A stretch of 26,588 bases of DNA from Ophiothrix spiculata (taxonomy: Eukaryota; Echinodermata; Ophiuroidea; Amphilepidida; Ophiotrichidae). A model generated the notes under the pieces. It had not been told where the DNA came from. It saw nothing but the letters and a program-made list of their open reading frames with translations, and made no database searches. Position 1 is the stretch's first letter. Every line of letters begins with the position of its first letter. Below are positions 1-9,470 of the stretch, in pieces. The DNA lies in assembly GCA_000969725.1 (NCBI GenBank), contig JXSR01S028966.1; one strand, given 5' to 3'. A program made the translations under genes and the position numbers.

Positions 1-571
1 GGCTGGATATACATATGATAACATATAATACCCATGATAACAGTGGTCAGTAAACATCTGCGCAGTAAGGCCATGTCGTGTGGAATTTTGAGGGCAGAAA
101 GGCATTGGCCTGCAATTGTTTTAAAAAACAAATTCGAATTATTGTTAAAAGGTTATGTAAAGTAAACGAATTCAAAAAACGATTGTAAAGTCCAATATCA
201 GAGAGTCAAATTTAAAAAAAAAAACGGAAAAAAAAACCCTGTAAGTCGCTATAATAGTCTAATTCATGAGTGTTCCACAAAATCAAAAGACCCAAAAATA
301 TGACCAAACAAGTTTTGTTACAAAGAAGTGTTTCTAATATTAGTGATAGTGATATGATTGTGTCATCATGATGGAAAATAATATCAAAACTGAGCATGCA
401 AAGAACGTACAGAGTAATTATTATCTTGCAATTAAGTTACTGTAAAAGTTGTCTTGAGAGAAAATTGAAATTGAGCTAAAATATTTGTAGATATACTTTT
501 CGACCATTACCTTTGTCACTATGTAAATTAATGTGTTTTATAATTATGCCAAAGAATTTACTTTATTGTGT
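1..571. other. AT-rich sequence without recognisable feature
   Basis: I see no coding signal, inverted repeat or known repeat terminus in this stretch. It is not homologous to the sequence that precedes copy B or stub C, so it lies outside the duplicated unit. Confidence 0.5.
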
Positions 572-710
572 CATTGTTGACGTCATCCTATTCAACAAAG
601 TGTTGATTATTTTTTTTACGAATCCACTGTTATCTGTACGAATCAACGGATAACAGTAGATTCGTAAAAAATAATCTACACTTTGTTGAATAGGATGACG
701 TCACAGCAAT
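572..710. mobile_element. Foldback MITE at the left edge of the duplication
   Basis: A nearly complete palindrome. The outer arms (578-603 and 678-703) both read TGACGTCATCCTATTCAACA inward as perfect inverted repeats, and pairing continues with few mismatches to a loop around 636-650. Weaker pairing (CATTG/CAATG) extends to 572 and 710. There is no coding capacity. It ends one base before homology to copies B and C begins and is absent from the matching places at 11053 and 18538. The superfamily is unassigned because no clear target duplication is visible. Confidence 0.75.
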
Positions 711-949
711 GGTTTAAAGCTACGATAAAAGTTATATTGTGAAATTGCGGTCATGAAATGATTTAAAAACCTAAATTTGATTCATTTTGTCTAATTCTAA
801 TTTGCATTTTTCTTTAATTTGTCCCCTCCTAATATGTGTTATATTGTAAAGGTAAAGTCTTTTTGGCTTCCCAGTCTATACCATTCTATACTCTGTAAAT
901 CTTGAAGTATGCAAAAGACATGCCAGTTGGTCTGCATTGAGAATGGTAG

Positions 950-1210
950 TCAAGATTGATCTCACCGGACAATGAAGACCGCCTCAAGTCCATCTTCCAG
1001 GCAACCACAAGACAGGTGAGACCCCTGGAGAAGGAACTCAGTCAGCTCGCTCTTCTTTCAAGTTACACCATTTGGAATGCTCTCCTGTGTTGTGGTTTGA
1101 TAACTTTGGTCCTTTTTCCAGTTCTCCTATTTATTGTCTTGTGTGTTGCATGTTGTGTATATACTTACAAACATTTTGTTGTATTTTTGTCTACCCTGCA
1201 TGTGTTTTGA
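950..1210 (+). CDS. Candidate 3'-terminal exon, small membrane-segment peptide (copy A)
   Basis: An open frame runs from just after an in-frame TAG (947-949) to TGA at 1208-1210. There is no ATG at its start, so if it is real it is the last coding exon of a spliced gene, entered at an AG such as 948-949 or 953-954. The peptide has a charged, possibly helical first half (residues about 5-30, with RLKSIF and PLEKELSQL). A hydrophobic span of about 28 residues follows (41-69), rich in L, V and C, then a short tail, fitting a membrane anchor. AATAAA lies 53 bases beyond the stop. An internal CAGGTGAGA (donor at 1016) offers a shorter exon as an alternative. I do not recognise the family. It is repeated in copy B with 2 amino-acid changes and 1 silent change, which gives no proof of coding constraint. 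It could instead be the relic of a retroposed transcript. Confidence 0.35.
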   Translation, partial: SRLISPDNEDRLKSIFQATTRQVRPLEKELSQLALLSSYTIWNALLCCGLITLVLFPVLLFIVLCVACCVYTYKHFVVFLSTLHVF

Positions 1211-1262
1211 TGAAACCAAACTGAGTCCTGGTTTTCTGTACATTCTTTGTCACCTTTTTGTA

Positions 1263-1268
1263 AATAAA
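1263..1268 (+). promoter_or_regulatory. Polyadenylation signal AATAAA (copy A)
   Basis: AATAAA in the context TGTAAATAAAAGAATG, 53 bases after the stop of the candidate exon, a normal position for an animal transcript with a short 3' UTR. It supports a + strand transcript end here, but such hexamers are common in AT-rich DNA. Confidence 0.35.
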
Positions 1269-1804
1269 AGAATGATTGTACTACTATGAAATGTTGGGAC
1301 AACTATTTTTTATATAGTGACGTTTTGGGAACTTGCCCCACATGCCATTGGCCACCCCTCGCTACGCTACTACTCACTTTGTAGTTTTGTTTACATTGTC
1401 CATATTTTTTTTGTTTAACCTGTAACATCCTGAAGTTTGATGACTTATTCTTATTTCCCCATCTGTAAAGCCTATGTATGTGTATATTGCTAAAAACACA
1501 AATTAATTCATATATGATATAAATGTGGGTTAATCTAAACCAAACAACTCTTCATGTGCAACAGACAATAACAAGATCAAATGCCATGCATTAATGGTTC
1601 ACATTTTCTAGGAGAAATGCATGTGGGAGACACAATATCGGCTAGCGCAAACATTATGCTTATGGGTAGTGGGAACGATATCACAACAGCTAGAGACCTT
1701 TTTTGAGACAAACATTTTAGTTTTACCTTGAAAATTTGTCAATATTTTCAGTTGTTTTAGCACATATTTCATCATGGAAGTGTAGCCTAAATTTGAGTGA
1801 GGTT

Positions 1805-2120
1805 TTGAATTAGGTCACATGCAATTGTGGCCTGTTAAATTAATTTATTTCATTTCCTCTAATGCCCATTATTGCAAAAACATTTCATCATAAAAATAGG
1901 TTAAGCTAAACCAAACAACTGCTTTATGCATACCAGGCATGGCAAAATTAAATATGGCTTGTGAGAATTTTCAATGAGAAATTTGATACATCAAAATGGG
2001 CGAGCCAAAACATTGTAAGAGATCATGAATATCAATCGGTGTTGAAAACATGCTTATTTTAAAATGATGTAAACGCAACAATAATGCTCTAAAGATTAAC
2101 CTGAATAGCGGTGAACATCA
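1805..2120 (+). repeat. Internal diverged repeat r1 (copy A)
   Basis: Contains the ordered landmarks AGGTCACAT, CATTTCATCATAAAAATAGG, GATCATGAATATCAAT, GGTGTTGAAAACAT and TAGCGGTRAAC. The same landmarks recur about 750-765 bp downstream at 2570-2895. The B counterpart lies at about 12148-12430 and has lost about 45 bp including the GATACATCAAAATGGG part. Confidence 0.75.
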
Positions 2121-2569
2121 CTGTCCTAAGCGTCTAATGCTGAGTACCAACTGATTCTTTCTCCTCTCAATCTTGCTGTAGATGGCATTATAGATGATGA
2201 CGGTATAGATTAATAAATACTACTACCTTCAGTGATAGATTTGATAAATTAAAAAAAAAAATTATAGAAAAAAAAAAGAGACAGAAAAACTTTCCCCTTA
2301 CTTTCTTGCACTCAACTAGACACACATATTTCCATTATGAAGTATGTGTACCCGATATAAGCAGAAGGAACAATTTTCAAAAATGTGCGACAATAAAGGT
2401 GGCTGTCATCCCATACTTGAGCAAAGTGGTCAAAATAAATAGCGATTCCCATTTATACTGCTTGCTCAAAACAGCACTTGGTCTCGGTTTTTAAAATTGA
2501 CAAATTGAACCTCACAATTTTACCTTGTTTTTATGCAATTGCAGCGTAAATGTGAAATTTTAAATAAGG

Positions 2570-2895
2570 TCACATAAAATTGTTGCAAGTTGAAGCAATG
2601 ATTAATTTCCACAATTGCCCATTGATGTACCCCAATACAAAAAACATTTCATCATAAAAATAGGTTAACCTAAATGGAACGATGGCTTGATGCATACCAG
2701 ACAAGACAGAACTGTAGTTTTTTCCTTGAGAAATGTGATACATAGAAATGGGCCAGTGAAAGCATCGGAACAGATCATGAATATCAATGGGTGTTGAAAA
2801 CATACTTATATTATCAGCAAAATAATGCAAACTTAAAAACAAGAAGAATGCTTGATGGAAAGCCTAACCTGTATAGCGGTAAACTTAACAAACCT
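2570..2895 (+). repeat. Internal diverged repeat r2 (copy A)
   Basis: Second occurrence of the r1 landmarks in the same order, including GATACAT, AAATGGGCCAG and GATCATGAATATCAATGG. An 90-codon minus-strand ORF here (2570-2842) is disrupted in copy B and has no protein-like features, so I treat this as non-coding repeat. The B counterpart is 13000-13320. Confidence 0.75.
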
Positions 2896-2902
2896 TAACA
2901 CG

Positions 2903-3155
2903 TCATGTGAGTGCAAGAAAGTCGTATCTGCAATAGCTGCCATTTGTCATTAATATGGATTGTACTCTGTATGATGTCCAGTCTTGGGTCAGTGGCTCTT
3001 GAAATGGGTCAAGGTGTCACCTGAAGAACCATTTCAAGAGCCACTGACATATGGCAGGGAAGATTTTGGAGATTTTTCACATTCTAGTGATTAAGAGTCA
3101 AATAAATATAACTTAAGGCAGCCATTGCAGATACGACTTTCTTGCACTCACATGA
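2903..3155. mobile_element. MITE with TCATGTGAGTGCAAG ends (copy A only)
   Basis: 253 bp bounded by inverted repeats of 39 bp with one mismatch, starting TCATGTGAGTGCAAGAAAG. It is absent from the corresponding point of copy B, which has a different element about 5 bp away. The centre carries a separate hairpin (2988-3048). There is no ORF. The target duplication is unclear, so the superfamily is unassigned. A second family member starts at 26369. Confidence 0.85.
2988..3048. repeat. Hairpin inside the MITE
   Basis: A 20-bp perfect inverted repeat, GTCAGTGGCTCTTGAAATGG paired with its complement, separated by about 20 bases (loop near GGTGTCACC). It is independent of the MITE termini and could be a nested mini-element or a transcribed hairpin. 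Confidence 0.7.
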
Positions 3156-3291
3156 TGATCATACTACAGCAGTTACATAGTAAAAGTCATCCTCTGAGTG
3201 TTATTTTCCCAAAGACGGGATTTATGAAAAAGGAAGAATGCCATAAAAAATAGAGGAAGCTTTGTGGGTATGTTCTTGGGAGGTGTTATCT

Positions 3292-3352
3292 CAATTCAAT
3301 TTCAATTCAATTTCAAACTTTATTTCAATATCATTCAGACATATGAATGTCT
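3292..3352 (-). mobile_element. 5'-truncated retrotransposon 3' tail
   Basis: A 61-bp insertion present in copy A only; copy B reads straight through GTTATCTATAAAGC. Read on the minus strand it ends in GAAATAAAGTTTGAAATTG followed by repeats of TTGAA. An AATAAA signal plus a short simple-repeat tail is typical of the 3' end of CR1/L2-type LINEs or a SINE borrowing such a tail. The junction shows only TCT as possible duplication. The clade cannot be fixed from 61 bp. Confidence 0.55.
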
Positions 3353-3455
3353 ATGAAGCTGTCTGTTACCTACAATTTTGAATAGGGAAAAACTGAAAAA
3401 GGAGGAATCCTCCACTTGGAAGAAAAATCCAATCCCTGTTATTTTTGTAAACATA

Positions 3456-3663
3456 CAGGGTGTCCCAATAAAAATGCATCACTTTTAGTTTTGATCATAT
3501 CTCAGAAACCAATAGGCAAAACTTTAAGTAGTATAGTTTAGTCTTTCATTGGTGAAATTTTGAGCAAAATCCGTCGAGCCATTCTTGAAAAATCAAGTTT
3601 TGTCTTTTGGTTTCTGAGATATGATCAAAAATAAAAGTGATGCATTTTTATTGGGACACCCTG
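3456..3663. mobile_element. Tc1/mariner-type MITE, CAGGGTGTCCC ends (copy A only)
   Basis: 208 bp flanked by TA at 3454-3455 and 3664-3665. Long inverted repeats begin CAGGGTGTCCCAATAAAAAT and continue through GATCATATCTCAGAAACCA for more than 50 bp. TA target duplication is diagnostic of the Tc1/mariner superfamily. There is no transposase ORF. Copy B shows the unoccupied form of this TA. Confidence 0.9.
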
Positions 3664-4922
3664 TATAACTTTGGCAACAAAAATGCACACTCAAGACTTA
3701 ACAAAATTCTGAATCATATATCACGCTAATACTGTGACTTATTTACAACTCAACTTTTTTTCATGCTGGTAAGTCACGAAAGTATAATGAATATGTTAAT
3801 ACCCTGATTTTTGTCATATATAAAAACAAACAAAAAATCCATTTCAAGTGTTACAAAAATTGGGTTAATTAATACAAAATCCATTCATATGCATTCTAGA
3901 AAATACAGGATTACACATCAGACACCTTAATTTTTTTTTTTATTTTTCAGTGAGAAATATGATATGCATGATATAGGCCACTTAAAACATCAGAAGAATT
4001 TAAGCATTTCAGTTGGTGTTAAAAACATACACTAGCAATCATGTAATGCATATTGATTATTCAGGTGTAAGGGTCTGTTTATACTTTTTGGCACATCAAA
4101 TATTTGATGCAACAATTATATGTGTTTTTGTTTCTAAACACTATACACTAATTCCGTATGCACTGCGCTTGTAAAGACTGTGTCGATGGATGACAAATGA
4201 TGCATACCGACGGACGAAGAATAAACCATTACTGTTAGAAGCTTATTTTTCATCTTGACATTTTAAGCATATAAATCAACTTAAATGATATTCTACATAT
4301 CTATTAAGAAAACTTTTGACATTCTTATTAGTTTTAATATTTTCATTTTTAAGTCTCCATTTATTACTACTTTCCTTATCTTCAACATGCAGTAAAACAT
4401 CATTAATTTAAAATGAACTTAATGCTGTACAATACTTTATCCAACATAACTTGTACGAAATAATTTAAACATACTTTCATTCATGATACATCTTCCCCCC
4501 AAAAAATGTTAACACAAAAGATGATCTTGTTTCAACTGAAAACATCATAAATCTAATTTCAAATCTAATTTCACTGTATTTGTGGATCTAATAAGGTCTC
4601 CTCCAAAAACATGAACAATAATTCTGATATGACTTTAGACTCAGATGAACGCATGAATATTCATTGCAAAACATCTATACTTATCAGGGCATAATACATA
4701 TTCAAATAATCCTTATGCAAGTATATTCATAGATATCGGTTCACATCAAAAAGAGGTCGGACGACCTGAAAAGAGGTTGTAAGGTAATATGTTATATTCA
4801 GTTGTTCATTGCTACAGGAAACAAATCAGATATTCTCATGTCATACATTTATGCATTAATGTCCCAAGAGTGGAATATACAATATAATTTTCCTCGTTCC
4901 CTTAGCTATTTGCATATTGGAT
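3664..4922 (+). other. AT-rich unit sequence shared by A and B
   Basis: Colinear with about 14450-15682 and containing r3. No coding frame, RNA gene or transposon terminus is recognisable. The shared mark AAAAGAGGTCGGACGACCTG (4749 and 15509) contains a small palindrome, GGTCGGACGACC. Confidence 0.5.
3835..4075 (+). repeat. Internal diverged repeat r3 (copy A)
   Basis: A weaker third occurrence: GAGAAATATGATATGCATGA, GGCCACTTAAAACATC, then GTTGGTGTTAAAAACATAC. It lies about 1225 bp after r2, or about 700 bp once the three A-specific insertions are subtracted. The B counterpart is about 14635-14850. Confidence 0.5.
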
Positions 4923-5356
4923 CAGTGGCATAGCCAGACTTTTTAGTCAGGAGGGGCAAACACATTTCCTGATTTTCCGCCACATACGATGCCTTGCAGG
5001 GGTAAATAAAATCAGTTTTGGTAGAACCATTATCCATGCAGACAAAGAAAAAATGTTTTCATACATTTCTTTGTAGTTTTGGGCACATTTGACCCAAACC
5101 CCTGTTGTTCAAATAGGAAAAATCCAAGCAGGGGAAAAAACACACAATCGGCAGGCACATATGGGTCATTTTGGGTCTAAGAAGGGCACATTTGATTCTT
5201 TTGTCTTTTTCTTCACGATTTATTTCCCTGTTCATGGTTTATTTTTTTCCAGATTTTTCCCACACTTTGACCAAAGTTTCCTGATTTTATCAAGTCAAGG
5301 AAAAAAGTTTGTCAGGGGCATTCTGTCCCTCTTGCCGTTACCTGGATATACCACTG
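4923..5356. mobile_element. Inverted-repeat element, CAGTGGCATAGCC ends (copy A, complete)
   Basis: Termini CAGTGGCATAGCCAG and, on the other strand, CAGTGGTATATCCAGG delimit 434 bp. The element is also present in copy B (15683 on), so it predates the duplication. Frames inside are open by chance; I see no transposase motif. The superfamily is unassigned. Confidence 0.65.
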
Positions 5357-5682
5357 TATTCGATCTGTTTTAAACGTGTTCATATCTTTAATATATTCAT
5401 TATTTGCATGGTTTTATCTCTGCCGATTTTCAAAGACACAACCAAAGATACCTGATAGCACATGTGATTGTACAAATTAAGAGAAAAAAAACCCCTCCAG
5501 GACATACTTCTTATGAGATACCAAATATTTGGCGCAACAACTATTTATTATTTTATAATCTAATATATAATTCCTATGTATTTCCTCATAAGATTAGAAA
5601 ATGTATTGGAATTAAGGTAATAACAAAGACTTGTGGCATCAAACATTTGGTAGCTCGTTCAATAGTCAGGGCCCTATCAGTA

Positions 5683-6007
5683 TTAAACCTCGGACTAAAA
5701 CCCGGGTACCTGCCCATCATGAGCTTACCCGGGTACAAAATCTGCCGACCAATTACCTGAACTTGACAATTTTGTGTTCAAAAATTTATGATAAATCATC
5801 ATCTAATCGAAGAAAACATGATAACTTACGACCACAATCGGCGAAAAATCGTGTAATTGAGAGTGAGACAGCGTATGGTCGTAGCAGACCCGTCAAACTT
5901 CCCATTCTAACATTGTAAATGCTCAATTATCAATACGGTCGGGTACCCAACCGGAAAATAAAGTCAGGTTACCTGGGTAGCAAATTACTCGAAAAGTCCC
6001 AGGCCTA
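5683..6007. mobile_element. hAT-like MITE (copy A only)
   Basis: 325 bp flanked by direct ATCAGTA (5676-5682 and 6008-6014). Copy B has a single, uninterrupted CCCTATCAGTATCAG. The ends are imperfect inverted repeats (TTAAACCTCGGACT and, inverted, TAGGCCTGGGACT), and subterminal GGGTACC words occur on both sides. With one mismatch the duplication extends to 8 bp, which suits hAT. There is no intact coding region. Confidence 0.75.
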
Positions 6008-7052
6008 ATCAGTATCAGACGCCTCTGTAAAACTAGAAAACGAATAATTGGAATAAAGTGACATTTTCAGCATGCATTTTTTGTAATCATCTTTTTATAA
6101 AAAAAAAGAGAGAAAAGAGGAGAGTTTTAATCAAGTCATAATCATAAAATGCCACTTTAATATGCATGTTTCTTGTCAAAATCAAAACAAAATGCATAAA
6201 TTTACATGCCTGAAGACATTTATTTTCAAACATTTTAAATCACACACAAAAACAGTTTCATTCTTACAAAAAAAAAGTATTTATATAAGTGGCAGAAAAA
6301 ATTACTTCAGGCTGCAATTCACGTCAGAATTTAATTAAGCTCTCACCTAAATCTTCTTTTTATAACAATTTTCTCATGAATTCCTGAAATCAGTGCAATA
6401 AACTTTGCATGAAATATGCAAAATGACAAACACAAACCGAACTGACAGGTGCTTTTCATTCGCCATGTTTCTTTACAACACGCCTTTGGGATTTATATAT
6501 CAAACCAGGTAGCGAAACATTTTTTCTTCATCCGCATTGTAAAACATAAAACTTGATAAAAATTGTCTTTTCAAAGTCAATGACTTTTCTTTTGGTAACA
6601 TTTTTATAAGTTTGAATTGTGTTACAAACTGATAATGACATTGAGGTAGAAAAGTCTAGTCTTCCAATATCACTGCCTTCAGGGGAGAGCAAAGGTTTGC
6701 TCTATGAAATTTGCAATATATTTCCCCCCATCTTTCTAACAAATCCACTTTTTATTACACTTACATTACAATAAGATAAATGCACTTGTTTAGTATACAT
6801 CTACACCATTATGTTCAAAAATAGATTTGGCTTGAAGTGGTTTTCATTATTTCTAGGGAATATCTATCTAAAACTTTATTCTTTTACATGTTACAAACAC
6901 AGAAGTTATTTGTAGTATATCAATGTTAATTCAAAACTGCTTGTTTATGAAAATAAGTATCTTTAAGCTACAAGATTTTAGAGATATCTTTAACAAATCA
7001 AAGATGATAAACTTAAAATTGAAGGTTGTTCTTTTGCATAGCTGGAGCACAA
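6008..7052 (+). other. AT-rich unit sequence shared by A and B
   Basis: Colinear with about 16970-18012 and fairly well conserved (roughly 8 differences in 330 bp compared around 6100-6430). No ORF, RNA gene or inverted repeat is recognised. The good conservation without insertions contrasts with the insertion-rich first half of the unit. Confidence 0.5.
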
Positions 7053-7191
7053 GTGAAAGATATTAAGTTTCTTATTTTATGATATTGAAATGCATATGCA
7101 TAAATATCAACATATATATTTCACTTGAGTATATACTAAATCAGGGGTAGGTACTCAACTTTATCTTATAATGCATCACATAAATGATTTA

Positions 7192-7637
7192 CCCTTTGAA
7201 CGTGTACATGTACCGTATACCCGATGAGCCGGTTTACCGGCTTTTAGGTCACGAGTCAGAAACTTGATGTGTCTGTCAACAAGCATGGGTAGTTAAAATT
7301 TTCAATAGTCTTATCTATTATAGTGGAAGACATCAATGAAGCTTTGAACCCATGGTTGATGGGTCATTTATTTATTTACTCGAAAGAGGTGAAAAATTCC
7401 TCATATTTTCGTAAATTCGGTCAAAATTTTCAACAAATGTGGTTTCACCCATAGATTACAATGTAAATGTCCAATATGTTGGTCGACATAAATATCAGTC
7501 AGACTACTGTAATATGAAAAAGTAAAGCAAGAGAAATCAAAATTAAAGTAAGTTTAGGGGTTATATTTTGTTTTTTAACTTCCGGTCGGCTCAGGTCAGC
7601 GGTATAGATACACGTGGAGTGGCCAGGGTTCAAAGGG
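7192..7637. mobile_element. piggyBac-like non-autonomous element
   Basis: 446 bp with ends CCCTTTGAA and, on the opposite strand, CCCTTTGAACCC. The right flank is TTAA (7638-7641); the left flank is TTTA (7188-7191), probably a mutated copy. Inverted similarity continues through CGTGTA, TACCG and GAGCCG on both arms, with a 12-bp gap in the left arm. A TTAA target next to CCC is the piggyBac signature. There is no transposase frame. Confidence 0.6.
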
Positions 7638-7866
7638 TTAAGTTGTTGGGCAAAAGTGCCAAATGCACATCTGTCTATATATTTCCAGTGTATTTCTTTA
7701 TTTTCTTGAAGACAACATGCCAATCGTTATTGGTAAAAGTGCCACATTGGTGCATGGGCCAGAGATTAAGAATGAATCTTTGTAATAAACTGCGGGAACA
7801 TTACAAGCAACAAATGGCTCCATAGAATTTTAACTACTGCATCAGAAATTCTTGGGACAAAATTAA

Positions 7867-8396
7867 AGGGACATTGGACAAAATTCTGCAATTTTATTGG
7901 TTGATGATTTACATTTCATATGTTAGAAAATAGCAGTCAATTACCAGATATCTGGAAAAATTTGATATAAACCTTCAGAAAATTCTAAAAATTAAATTTT
8001 ATTTTGTTTGTTGATCTTGGGTATGAGGCTATTCTTTAAACGTATTTATTGATGCTTACTGATGCTATACATCAAGAAAGATCCAAAGATATGTTTGTAA
8101 AACATTCCTTTCACATCATAGATTGCAGAAAAATCAAAAGAAATTTGGAGTTTGCAATAAGTCTCCTAAAAAGGCCAATTTTAAAAAGTCAACTATAGAG
8201 GGCAGTATTTATCGTTGTCGACAATGATAATTGAAAAAAATAAAAGAATATCTAATATTTTGGTGTATATATGGTTTGAATTTGATAATGAAAATTTGCA
8301 TGCTGTCATTACTACCGCTAATGCTTCAAATGATGCAAAAATCTGAAATGATTGGTGAAAAGTTTGAGGATGCTGCTGATCTTGTCCAATGCCCCT
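7867..8396. mobile_element. TTAA-flanked MITE, AGGGRCATTGGACAA ends
   Basis: 530 bp flanked by TTAA at 7863-7866 and 8397-8400. The ends AGGGACATTGGACAAAAT and, inverted, AGGGGCATTGGACAAGAT match except at two positions. TTAA duplication occurs in piggyBac and Kolobok; the AG rather than CC terminus makes me prefer Kolobok. No transposase is encoded; an ORF at 8231-8527 crosses the right end and is not convincing. Confidence 0.75.
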
Positions 8397-8554
8397 TTAA
8401 TGATGAAGTGAGGAGATTGCTACATCTACATCAAAGTGAGCTTGCTACCTCAAACATTGAAGAATGTCAGTATCCAATGGAGTCAAATCTGCCCTACAAA
8501 GTAAAAACGCCGTACGTGCATTCATAAAGCACAGCAGATACTTCTATTAAACAA

Positions 8555-8825
8555 AATAATAATAACAATTAAATGTTCTTATAATGCGCAAAAATCATCC
8601 AAAAGGATCTTGAAGCGTGTGAAAACAGGAACAATGAACAAGGACAAACACGACGAAAAATTAAGAAACAGGAAATGCCTGAGAGAAGAGACGGGTTTTT
8701 AACTCGGATTTAAATTGACTGAGAGAGGATATGTTACGGATGTTGTTTGGGAGTGAATTCAAAACAGTGGGGCATTGAAACCTAAATGAACGCTCACCGG
8801 CAGATTTGAGATCTGAGTTTGAACA
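8555..8825 (-). pseudogene. LINE reverse-transcriptase C-terminus with 3' tail, 5'-truncated
   Basis: On the minus strand 8825-8661 reads 54 codons and a TAA. It contains SAGERSFRFQCPTV, then LNSLPNNIRNISSLSQFKS and ELKTRLFSQAF. This matches the conserved end of CR1/L2/Jockey-type LINE polyproteins (the GxRxF...WNSLP...IR...SL..FK..LKT.LF pattern). The usual W of WNSLP is L here (TTG for TGG). Downstream on the same strand is an untranslated tail with GCGCATTATAAGAACA and a TTATTATTATT-like end near 8555. Everything upstream, including the catalytic RT domain, is missing, so this is a dead fragment. The clade is not resolved. Confidence 0.8.
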
Positions 8826-9040
8826 TAACATTTTACTTCAATTCATCCCATGCAAAAAAGTTGTATGTACGTTACTAATGTACGTATGTTTGATATAGAA
8901 GATACTGCCTTAAGTTATGGAAGAGAATTGATTGTCTGCTCATTTCTGCAGCATTTCTTCAAAGGAAAAGGAAGCAACTTGCATGTATCTCCAATGCACA
9001 TACTGCATTTTTACTTTGTAGGGCAGAAATAAAACATATT

Positions 9041-9208
9041 GGCCCGTATTCCAGAAAGGTGTTTAGCTAAATCAAAGTTTTATTTCTCGTCAACAGCACG
9101 ACTCATTGAACTGTTCTGCTTGAAAGCTGCAATGATGTGTATCATTCCGGGACAGTTGATGCCCAGTTAAACAATGGTTTAGCTAAACATCTTTCTAGAA
9201 TACGGGCC
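9041..9208. mobile_element. MITE, GGCCCGTATTCC ends, copy 1
   Basis: 168 bp with long inverted repeats beginning GGCCCGTATTCCAGAAAGG and pairing over about 55 bases. It is flanked by ATT on both sides (9038-9040 and 9209-9211), a possible 3-bp target duplication. There is no ORF. Confidence 0.85.
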
Positions 9209-9302
9209 ATTATAGTTATATGGACTTCATATTTATGCTTAACACATCTGAACTCCTGACTTTCAGGGTGCACTTCACAAAATAAATGTAGTCCTCTACT
9301 AA

Positions 9303-9470
9303 GGCCCGTATTCCAGAAAGGTGTTTAGCTAAATCAAGGTTTTATTTCTCGTCAACAGCATGACTCATTGAACTGCTCTGCTTGATAGCTGCAATGATGC
9401 GTATCATTCTTGGACAGTTGATGCTCAGTTAAACAATGGTTTAGCTAAGCATCTTTCTGGAATACGGGCC
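9303..9470. mobile_element. MITE, GGCCCGTATTCC ends, copy 2
   Basis: Exactly 168 bp, same orientation as the copy 94 bp upstream, differing at 10 positions with no indel (about 94% identity by hand). Its flanks (TAA left, TTT right) show no target duplication. Confidence 0.85.

Noticed and set aside
2570-2842. 90-codon minus-strand ORF, with a shorter counterpart at 13042-13275
   Set aside because: The similarity is explained by the duplication; the frame is shortened in copy B and the region is part of an old internal repeat.
5404-5918. Two overlapping + strand ORFs of 118 and 95 codons
   Set aside because: Both run into the A-only hAT-like MITE, one is in a region replaced in copy B, and neither shows a protein motif.
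7499-7825. Overlapping ORFs on both strands
   Set aside because: They fall over the right arm of the piggyBac-like element and lack coding features.
8231-8527. 98-codon + strand ORF
   Set aside because: It crosses the right end of the TTAA-flanked element (8396) and has no family motif; its 5' half is low-complexity AT-driven sequence.
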